Assembly: GCA_945860575.1 (NCBI GenBank)
Contig: CAMAQQ010000013.1
Coordinates: forward strand, 1-14,037
Source: Ferrithrix thermotolerans DSM 19514
GTDB taxonomy: Bacteria > Actinomycetota > Acidimicrobiia > Acidimicrobiales > Ilumatobacteraceae
Length of the DNA: 14,037 nt
Direction of reading: 5' to 3'
The translations under genes and the position numbers were made by a program. Below the pieces are notes generated by a model. That model was not told where the DNA came from. It searched no databases and was given only the letters and a program-made list of their open reading frames with translations. The number at the start of each line of letters is the position of its first letter. Position 1 is the stretch's first letter. Below are positions 5,143-12,036 of the stretch, piece after piece.

Positions 5143-8100
5143 TGGGTGATTCGTTCACTCATCTTCATGTCCATACAGAATTCTCGATGCTTGATGGAGC
5201 ATCGCGGCTAGACGAACTAGTCGAGTGTGCGGTCGATGACTCGCAAAAAGCATTAGGAATCACAGATCACGGCAACATGTACGGTGTCATTGATTTTTAT
5301 AAAGAGTGCACCAAACGTGGGATTAAACCGATCATTGGCACCGAGGCATACATGGCCTATGAAACTCGCACAGAACGCCCAACGCGCCGCGGAAAAGTAG
5401 ACGACAGCGGAGGTGACACAGAAGCGGGCAAGAAACTTTATTATCACATGACTCTGCTCGCCGAGAACAACACCGGCTATCAAAATTTGATTCAATTAGC
5501 CAGTTTGGCTTTTCTCGAGGGTTACTACTACCAGCCGCGAATGGATTGGGAGTTGCTCACCAAATACCACGATGGTTTGATTGCAACTTCTGGTTGTCTG
5601 GGTGGCCATGTGTTGCAGGCACTTAAAAACGGCAAAGACGAAGAGGCGTTAAAAACTGCCGCTCGCCTTCAAGATATTTTTGGCAAAGACAATTTTTTCA
5701 TCGAGTTGCAAGATCATGGGATTCCGTTGCAGATTGAAACAAATCCGAAGTTGATCGAAATCAGCAAAAAAATTGGTGCGCCATTATTGGCGACAAACGA
5801 CTGTCATTACACCCACCGCGAAGACAGTCACTCTCATGACGCATTGTTGTGCGTGCAAACTGGTTGCACTATTGCTGATCCAAATCGATTGAAGTTTGAA
5901 GGTCAAGAGCACTATTTGAAATCTGCCAAAGAAATGCGTTGGTTGTTTCGTGAGCAGATAACCGCATGTGACAACACATTATGGATCGCCGAACGCGCAA
6001 AAGTTCAAATTGATTTCGGTGTGCCGGTGCTGCCTGACTTTCCAATTCCTGAGGGGTTTGCAGATGATCATGCTTATCTAGAGCACCTGACATGGCTGGG
6101 CGCACAACAACGATGGGGCGAGAAACTTCCCCCTGAGGTTGTCGAGCGCGTTGCCTACGAACTTTTGACAATTAAAACGATGGCCTTCAGTTCGTATTTC
6201 TTGATTGTCTGGGATCTCGTCCGTTACGCGAGAGAGCAGTCAATTCGCGTCGGGCCTGGTCGTGGTTCGGCCGCAGGTTGCGCCGTGGCATATTCACTGA
6301 GAATCACCGACCTTGACCCAATTCGCTACGACTTGCTGTTCGAGCGGTTCTTGAATCCTGGGCGACGCAGCATGCCTGATATCGACATGGACTTTGATTC
6401 GCGATATCGCGATGAGATGATTCGATACGCATCTGCGAAATATGGCCGTGATCATGTCGCTCAGATCATTACTTTCGGCACGATTAAGGCGCGCAACTCG
6501 GTGCGCGATGCAGCGCGAGTGCTCGGTCTACCGTATGGCTTGGGCGACAAGATTGCCAAGTTGATGCCACCTGTTGTGATGGGTCGCGATACGCCTCTCA
6601 AATATTGTTTCGAAGAAAATGAGAAGCATGTGTCGGGATACAAAGCAGCCAGTGAACTACGAGCGCTGTACGACCTCGACCCCGATGTAAAGCGAGTGAT
6701 AGATGTTGCCCGCGGTCTTGAAGGCTTAAAACGAAATGTGGGTATTCATGCCGCAGCAGTAGTCATCACCAAAGAGAAACTCACGAGGTACTTGCCCATT
6801 CAGCGAAAAGCCGAGTCGGGCCAAGATGCCGAGCTTGCACCAATCGTGACGCAATACGAAATGCACGCAGTCGAAGAACTTGGTCTTTTGAAAATGGATA
6901 TTCTCGGTCTGAGAAACTTGGATGTAATTACTGACACAAATAAAATGATTCAAGAATTGCGTGACCCTGATTTTGATATTGACAAAGTGTCGTTTGAAGA
7001 CCAGAAGACTTTCGAGTTGTTGCGTCGCGGTGACACAATTGGCGTTTTTCAACTCGAGTCAACAAACATTCGCGCGCTTGTCCGCAGTATGGTGCCGAGC
7101 ACGTTAGATGACTTGGCGGCAATCGTCGCGCTATATCGACCAGGTCCGATGGCGGCAAATATGCACAACGATTTTGCTGATTTTAAAAATGGTCGCAAAC
7201 AGCCGGAGTTGTTTCACCCCGACGCCCAAGAGTTGCTTGGTGACACATATGGTTTGATGATTTACCAAGAGAGCATGATGCGTGTCGCCCAAAAATTTGC
7301 CGGGTACAGCCTCGAAAAAGCCGACGACTTGCGCAAGGCTTGCGGCAAAAAGAACCGCGATGATATGGCCAAAGAGCGCGTGAGTTTTGAGAGTGGCTGT
7401 GTAGACATGGGATATGGCCCCGTTTTGGGCGAAAAACTCTTCGACTCAATCGAGCACTTTGCTGACTATGCATTTGGCAAGAGCCACGCGTATGGCTACG
7501 GCTTTCTTGCCTATCAGACCGCGTATCTCAAGGCTCATTATCCAGTTGAATACATCGCATGTCTGCTGACAAGCGTTAAGGCGAACTATGAACGCGCAGC
7601 AGTGTTTCTTGCAGACGCACGCGCAAACGACATCGTCGTGCGAACACCAGACATCAACACATCAGGAGTCGACTTTGTGCCGGTAATCAATGGTGATCAG
7701 AAAGTCATCAGTTTCGGGTTGTCGGCGATTCGCAATGTTGGTGAGGCCGTGATAACCAACTTGGTTGAATATCGTCGCAATAATCAACCGTTTACTTCTT
7801 TTTATGATTTTGCCGACCGAGCCCCGGTGGCCACGCTCAATAAGCGAACTGTCGAATCGCTGATCAAAGCCGGTGCGTTTGATTCACTTGGCCACCCACG
7901 CAAAGGGTTGCTTGCAGTTTTCGAACCGATAATTGAAAACTCATTGTTGCGCCGTCGCGAGCGTGATCAAGGGGTGATGAGTTTGTTTGGCGACGACGAC
8001 GGTTCAGGATCTGGGTTTTCTGAGCGATTAGAAATTCCTCAAATTAATTACGAGAAATCCGAGCAACTTAAAATTGAGCGCGAGATGCTGGGCTTATATG

Positions 8101-8666
8101 TCTCAGATCACCCACTGCGCGGTGTCGAGGGTCAGTTGCGTCGAAAGGTCGAGTGTTCATTGATTGATCTCGAAGAAAAGCCAGATGGTGCTTTTTTGAA
8201 ACTAGGTGGAGTAATCACCTCTGTTGACCGAAAGTTCACACGCAAGGGAACACAAATGGCAATCCTGAAGATCGAAGATTTGCAAGGCGCCATTGAAGTG
8301 ACGGTGTTTCCGAAAACTTACGAAAAATTCGGACACTTGCTTGAAGAAGACAAGATAGTGATAGTTCGCGGCAGACTAGATCGTCGCGATGAATCTTCGA
8401 TCGGATTCAATGCGCAAGAGATTTCAATTGTCGAGCCGATGCGGGCGAGTGATTTGAGCGTGCACATTGACTTGCCGGGGGTTTCACTATCACCAGGCGA
8501 TCTCGACGAGTTGCGAGAGTTGTTGCGCGAGCACACTGGTCCTACACCTGTTCAATTGCATATGGGCGAGAAAGCTTTGCGTTTACCTGACGAATTCAAT
8601 GTGGATATTGATCGCGTAATGGGACGACTTCGTGCGTCTTACGGTGACAGCGTTTATATCGGTTAA
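5142..8666 (+). CDS. dnaE: DNA polymerase III alpha subunit (DnaE1 type)
   Basis: This 1174-residue protein is the replicative polymerase catalytic subunit; the length is normal and no intein is present. The PHP domain (1 to about 280) keeps a full set of likely metal ligands: His9 and His11 (HLHVHT), Asp18, His43 (ITDHGN), Glu68 (GTEAYM), His102 (YYHMTLL), Cys152 (SGCLGG), Asp220 and His222 (TNDCHYTH). In mycobacterial DnaE1 such a site gives 3'-5' proofreading. The polymerase active site shows PDIDMDF with Asp413 and Asp415, and KMDILGLR with Asp586. VGPGRGSAAG near 370 is also typical. A helix-hairpin-helix region (LNKRTVESLIKAGAFDSLG) and a C-terminal OB fold (FLKLGGVITSVDRKFTRKGT) follow. 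The ATG overlaps the bpa stop (TAATG), and no Shine-Dalgarno sequence stands at the normal distance. Confidence 0.98.
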   Translation: MGDSFTHLHVHTEFSMLDGASRLDELVECAVDDSQKALGITDHGNMYGVIDFYKECTKRGIKPIIGTEAYMAYETRTERPTRRGKVDDSGGDTEAGKKLYYHMTLLAENNTGYQNLIQLASLAFLEGYYYQPRMDWELLTKYHDGLIATSGCLGGHVLQALKNGKDEEALKTAARLQDIFGKDNFFIELQDHGIPLQIETNPKLIEISKKIGAPLLATNDCHYTHREDSHSHDALLCVQTGCTIADPNRLKFEGQEHYLKSAKEMRWLFREQITACDNTLWIAERAKVQIDFGVPVLPDFPIPEGFADDHAYLEHLTWLGAQQRWGEKLPPEVVERVAYELLTIKTMAFSSYFLIVWDLVRYAREQSIRVGPGRGSAAGCAVAYSLRITDLDPIRYDLLFERFLNPGRRSMPDIDMDFDSRYRDEMIRYASAKYGRDHVAQIITFGTIKARNSVRDAARVLGLPYGLGDKIAKLMPPVVMGRDTPLKYCFEENEKHVSGYKAASELRALYDLDPDVKRVIDVARGLEGLKRNVGIHAAAVVITKEKLTRYLPIQRKAESGQDAELAPIVTQYEMHAVEELGLLKMDILGLRNLDVITDTNKMIQELRDPDFDIDKVSFEDQKTFELLRRGDTIGVFQLESTNIRALVRSMVPSTLDDLAAIVALYRPGPMAANMHNDFADFKNGRKQPELFHPDAQELLGDTYGLMIYQESMMRVAQKFAGYSLEKADDLRKACGKKNRDDMAKERVSFESGCVDMGYGPVLGEKLFDSIEHFADYAFGKSHAYGYGFLAYQTAYLKAHYPVEYIACLLTSVKANYERAAVFLADARANDIVVRTPDINTSGVDFVPVINGDQKVISFGLSAIRNVGEAVITNLVEYRRNNQPFTSFYDFADRAPVATLNKRTVESLIKAGAFDSLGHPRKGLLAVFEPIIENSLLRRRERDQGVMSLFGDDDGSGSGFSERLEIPQINYEKSEQLKIEREMLGLYVSDHPLRGVEGQLRRKVECSLIDLEEKPDGAFLKLGGVITSVDRKFTRKGTQMAILKIEDLQGAIEVTVFPKTYEKFGHLLEEDKIVIVRGRLDRRDESSIGFNAQEISIVEPMRASDLSVHIDLPGVSLSPGDLDELRELLREHTGPTPVQLHMGEKALRLPDEFNVDIDRVMGRLRASYGDSVYIG

Positions 8667-8673
8667 TCAATTC

Positions 8674-8697
8674 GGTTGTGGCTAATTAGCCCACACC
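8674..8697 (+). terminator. Weak hairpin after dnaE, possible terminator
   Basis: GGTTGTGGCTAATTAGCCCACACC forms an imperfect stem (GGCT/AGCC with AATT loop, extended by TGT/ACA across a bulged C). A run of six T follows at 8711-8716, but 13 bases beyond the stem, so this is not a classic intrinsic terminator. The position, 7 bases past the dnaE stop and before a gene with its own ribosome binding site, makes a weak transcript boundary plausible. Confidence 0.3.
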
Positions 8698-8736
8698 ATC
8701 GGAATTGAGGTTTTTTGCTGGCAGAATAGAGGTGTT

Positions 8737-9393
8737 ATGTCGCTTGTTGTCAAGACTAAAGATGCTTCACAATTAATGGATACTGATCTTGATGAACTCG
8801 CCTCGATGGGTGGTTCATTCGGAATCGGCGCAATTTCAAAAGCAAAAGAAGATTGGGTTTTATTCGCCAGTGCGCGACTTGATAACAAGTTGCATGGTTT
8901 CATGTTCTCGACACTTGAGCGCATCGGTGGCACGCCGTGTGTTTTGTTGGGCATGCTCAGCGTAAAGCCGACTTCAAAACGAGATCAGATTCTCAAAGGT
9001 TTAATGAGCGAGGCATACCACCGTGCTCTAATGGCGTTTCCAGATGAAGATGTTGTCGTTGGATCACGGTTCGTCGACACTGATGCGCTTGAGGCTTTCA
9101 AGTCACTCACTGAAATAATTCCTCGACCTGATCACAAAGCGGTCGGCGAAGAGCGTGCTTGGGGTCGTCGTCTGGCTCGTCGCTTTGGTTGCGAATCAAC
9201 TTATGACGAACAATCTTTCGTGATCAAGAGCAATGGTCAAAGTGGTTTCATGGATTTTCAATCGCTTAAGCCAGGCAAGGCCCCTGCAGACATCAAGGCA
9301 TTATTCAAGACGGTTTCGGCAAAGAAGGCCGGCGTGCTGGTCGTGCATGGGTGGACAATGACTGAAAATCTTTTGAAGCTCGGCAAACACTAA
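8737..9393 (+). CDS. Uncharacterised protein, possibly GNAT-like fold
   Basis: This 218-residue cytoplasmic protein is not recognised with certainty. ATG 8737 is preceded by AGAGG at 8728-8732, an adequate ribosome binding site though with only four bases of spacing. Residues 40-75 (DWVLFASARLDNKLHGFMFS ... GTPCVLLGMLSVKP) look like the central beta-strands of an acetyltransferase. SVKPTSKRDQILKGLMSEAY (74-93) sits where GNAT enzymes have their acyl-CoA-binding loop and helix (typically V-x-P-x-x-R-x-x-G-x-G/A), but the glycines are mostly missing. The part after about 140 (AWGRRLARRFG ... VLVVHGWTMTENLLKL) has no motif I know. No signal peptide, membrane helix or zinc motif is visible. The nitroreductase gene starts 10 bases after its stop, so the two are probably one operon. 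A degenerate GNAT is a guess; substrate and role are unknown. Confidence 0.75.
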   Translation: MSLVVKTKDASQLMDTDLDELASMGGSFGIGAISKAKEDWVLFASARLDNKLHGFMFSTLERIGGTPCVLLGMLSVKPTSKRDQILKGLMSEAYHRALMAFPDEDVVVGSRFVDTDALEAFKSLTEIIPRPDHKAVGEERAWGRRLARRFGCESTYDEQSFVIKSNGQSGFMDFQSLKPGKAPADIKALFKTVSAKKAGVLVVHGWTMTENLLKLGKH

Positions 9394-9403
9394 GCGTTTT
9401 GCA

Positions 9404-10024
9404 GTGCAGTTTGCGGACTGTGTTCGTTCGCGCAAGATGGTGCGATCTTTTAGTAAAGATCCAGTCACGCCAGAATTAGTTGAACGGTTGGTAGACCTGG
9501 CATCTCGGGCGCCTTCAGCGGGCAAAACTCAAGGTTGGCATTTTTTGGTTCTGCAAGACGGCGAAACTTCAAAGTTTTGGGATACAACATTGCCGACCGA
9601 AAAACGTGCTTCATTTAAATGGAAGCATCTACTTGACGCACCGATAATTGGATTAGTTTTTGCTGATTCGGCTGCCTATGTCGCGCGTTACAGCGAGCCC
9701 GATAAATCATCGACAGGCTTAGGCGCAAGCGAGTCAAGTTGGCCAACTCCATATTGGACAGTAGATGCCTCGTTCGCAACGATGACACTTTTGTTGGCTG
9801 CCCATGACGCTGGCCTTGGTGCACTTTTTTTTGCGGTGTTCTCAGGCGAGGCAGAATTGCGAAAACTTTTGGGAGTGCCGTCAGATTTGCAACTGATCGG
9901 CGCAGTGGCGATGGGTTGGCCGCTTACTCAAGAATTGAGTGCAGGCGGTTCAAGTGAAAAGGGCTTGAGCGCTAGCCGCAAGCGACGAACGCCATCACAA
10001 ATCACACATTTTGGAAAGTGGTAA
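9404..10024 (+). CDS. Nitroreductase-family FMN-dependent oxidoreductase
   Basis: This 206-residue flavoprotein belongs to the nitroreductase superfamily, which uses FMN and NAD(P)H to reduce diverse substrates. The family's N-terminus is clear from GTG 9404: FADCVRSRKMVRSFSKDPVT, then ERLVDLASRAPSAGKTQGWHF (27-47), the FMN phosphate-binding segment (S-x-x-x-x-Q-x-W form). DASFATMTLLLAAHDAGLGA forms the long dimer helix, followed by LRKLLGVPSDLQLIGAVAMG and a C-terminal RRTPSQITHFGKW that resembles actinobacterial members. A later ATG at 9437 would cut off the conserved first helix, so GTG is preferred, although no Shine-Dalgarno sequence is seen. It lies 10 bases after the previous gene and is probably coupled to it. 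The physiological substrate cannot be inferred. Confidence 0.9.
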   Translation: MQFADCVRSRKMVRSFSKDPVTPELVERLVDLASRAPSAGKTQGWHFLVLQDGETSKFWDTTLPTEKRASFKWKHLLDAPIIGLVFADSAAYVARYSEPDKSSTGLGASESSWPTPYWTVDASFATMTLLLAAHDAGLGALFFAVFSGEAELRKLLGVPSDLQLIGAVAMGWPLTQELSAGGSSEKGLSASRKRRTPSQITHFGKW

Positions 10025-10037
10025 AACCAATTTAAAA

Positions 10038-12032
10038 CTAGTTTAAAACAGTGCGTAAAGCTGTTTTAAATTCATCAATGGTCGACGCGGGAGCCGCACA
10101 AGTGTAGTTCTGACAGACAAATGCAAACCCCTCGGGTCGGTCGCTCCAGATTGGTGAATCATATTTTTCGCCCCAGGCCACTACCGCTGTGGGCAGCCAA
10201 TTCTTTTGTATTTCTTTCAATAGATCTGGTCGAGACCCTGTAATTGCAATTTCGGTTACGCCTACATTCTGCAGATGTACTGCATTAATCAAATTGGCGA
10301 ACGCGCTAGGTGCACTTTTCGCGATGCGCGAAAACAGACGCAAGATATTCAACGCTGTCTCGCTGTATTGAGTTTTTCCTGTTAGCGCAGCAAGTCTGAT
10401 CAGCGATAGAGCAGCAGTCGAATTGGCCGATGGGGTGGCATTGTCAAGCAAATCTTTTTGACGAACAATTAGTTTTTCGGCATCGTTGGCAATCGTGAAT
10501 AGACCAAAATTTGTTGAATCCCAATAAAACTCAATTAGTTGGTCGGCCACATCGCATGCATGAGTTATCCAAGTCGATTTGCCCGTTGCTTCACCAAGTC
10601 GCGTGAAGGCGTCAATCAGATTCGCCAAATCACTTGCCAGTGCTCGATGTCTGGCTTGCGGCGCCCCAGATTCTTGCCAACTGCGAAGCCATCGACCATT
10701 CTCGTCGCGCAATTCGCGCAACATGAACTCGCCGTTGCGTTGAGCAGCATCAAGCCAGTCTCGGCGATCAAACAATACCGCCGCCTCAACAAGTGAAGCG
10801 GTCATCATTGCATTCCATTCGGTTAAAATCTTGTCGTCAAGCAATGGCCAAGTTCGCAATGAGCGAGCCTTGAGCAACAGACTTCTAATTTCATCAACTT
10901 TGGGCGTGCGTTTAAATTCGCCACGATGATTCAATCGCGCAGGAATATTCGAGCCTTCAAAGTTTCCAAATTCTGTAATTTCATACCAATCAAGTGCCGC
11001 ATCAACTAGTTCGGGAGGCAGAATCTCTCGCACCTGTGCTGGGGTGAAGACATAAAAATGTCCTTCATGTGAATGCCCTTGGTCGTCTAGTGAGTCGGCG
11101 TCTTGAGCACTAAAAAATCCACCATTGTCGTGTCGTAGGTCGCGAAGTAGATATTCAATCGTTTCTTCAACGACTTGTCGCCAACGTGGTTGATCAAACA
11201 CAACCGCAGCATGCGTGTAAACGCGAACCAACAATGCCTGGTCATAGAGCATCTTTTCGAAATGGGGCACAAGCCACTTCTCGTCAACGCTGTAGCGAGA
11301 AAATCCGCCACCAAGATGGTCATACATTCCGCCTGAAGCCATTGCATCCAGCGATGTGGTCAAAATGTTGCGTGTCGATGGGCTGCCGTCATTCAGAAAA
11401 CTTCTTACGAGCAAGTCAAGGCTCATCGTGCTCGGAAACTTCGGTGCGCCACCGAAGCCACCCCACTTGACATCGAAACTGTCGCTCAATTCTTTGACCG
11501 CTTGATGAAATAGATCAATAGTTGGCAAAGTCTCGTCCGGCGTGATTTGCGCAGTTCGATCTAGAGATGCAACAAGCGCCGAAATATTGCTCTCGATGTC
11601 ATCGCGGCGATTATGCCAAGCGTCGTTAATTGCATTCATCAACTGAATAAATGACGGTTTTGGAAAATATGTTCCACCATAAAAAGGTCGACCATCTGGT
11701 GTCATAAAAACAGTCATCGGCCAACCGCCGCGCCCTGACATTGCCTGCACTGCATCCATATATAAGGCGTCAATATCGGGTCGTTCTTCGCGGTCCACTT
11801 TGATATTCACAAACAGTTCGTTCATTAGGTTTGCGGTTTGATCATCTTCAAAACATTCGTGGGCCATGACATGGCACCAATGGCATGCCGAATATCCAAC
11901 CGACAGCAACACGGGTACATTGCGCTGTCGGGCTAACTCGAATGCTTCTGGCCCCCAACTAAACCAATCAACCGGGTTGTCTTTGTGTTGTCGTAAGTAC
12001 GGACTGGTTTCATTTGCGAGACGATTTGGCAT
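10038..12032 (-). CDS. DUF255 / YyaL-type thioredoxin-domain protein (SPATA20-like)
   Basis: This 664-residue protein belongs to the widespread DUF255 family. The N-terminal thioredoxin-like domain begins MPNRLANETSPYLRQHKDNP and carries the CxxC motif CHWC (Cys50-Cys53) in YSACHWCHVMAHECFED. It continues with VDREERPDIDALYMDAVQ, GRGGWPMTVFMTPDGRPFYG and GTYFP, all hallmarks of the family. The rest resembles an (alpha/alpha) barrel of glycoside-hydrolase type: GGFGGAPKFPS, GGMYDHLGGGFSRYSVDEKW, VPHFEKMLYDQA and LLDDKILTEWNAMMTASLVEA. The length is normal, there is no signal peptide, and the protein should be cytoplasmic. The function is not established; redox or sugar-related roles have been proposed for the family. 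ATG 12032 is four bases after the protease stop, with AAAGG inside the protease end serving as a possible ribosome binding site. It is last in the fabI-protease-DUF255 operon. Confidence 0.95.
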   Translation of the reverse strand: MPNRLANETSPYLRQHKDNPVDWFSWGPEAFELARQRNVPVLLSVGYSACHWCHVMAHECFEDDQTANLMNELFVNIKVDREERPDIDALYMDAVQAMSGRGGWPMTVFMTPDGRPFYGGTYFPKPSFIQLMNAINDAWHNRRDDIESNISALVASLDRTAQITPDETLPTIDLFHQAVKELSDSFDVKWGGFGGAPKFPSTMSLDLLVRSFLNDGSPSTRNILTTSLDAMASGGMYDHLGGGFSRYSVDEKWLVPHFEKMLYDQALLVRVYTHAAVVFDQPRWRQVVEETIEYLLRDLRHDNGGFFSAQDADSLDDQGHSHEGHFYVFTPAQVREILPPELVDAALDWYEITEFGNFEGSNIPARLNHRGEFKRTPKVDEIRSLLLKARSLRTWPLLDDKILTEWNAMMTASLVEAAVLFDRRDWLDAAQRNGEFMLRELRDENGRWLRSWQESGAPQARHRALASDLANLIDAFTRLGEATGKSTWITHACDVADQLIEFYWDSTNFGLFTIANDAEKLIVRQKDLLDNATPSANSTAALSLIRLAALTGKTQYSETALNILRLFSRIAKSAPSAFANLINAVHLQNVGVTEIAITGSRPDLLKEIQKNWLPTAVVAWGEKYDSPIWSDRPEGFAFVCQNYTCAAPASTIDEFKTALRTVLN
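10042..10070. terminator. Perfect 10-bp inverted repeat at convergent gene ends
   Basis: TTTAAAACAG (10042-10051) and its exact complement CTGTTTTAAA (10061-10070) flank a 9-base loop. The octamer TTTAAAAC also occurs at 10031-10038, just outside. The hairpin lies in the last codons of the - strand DUF255 gene and 17 bases past the nitroreductase stop, so it could end transcripts from both sides. The stem is A/T-rich and neither strand has an uninterrupted long T-run after it, so terminator strength is doubtful. Confidence 0.4.
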
Positions 12033-12036
12033 TGAC

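Noticed and set aside
5142..8666. Intein or split in dnaE
   Set aside because: DnaE inteins are common in some lineages, but the length (1174 residues) is normal, the motifs PDIDMDF and KMDILGLR are uninterrupted, and no intein splice junction motifs are seen.
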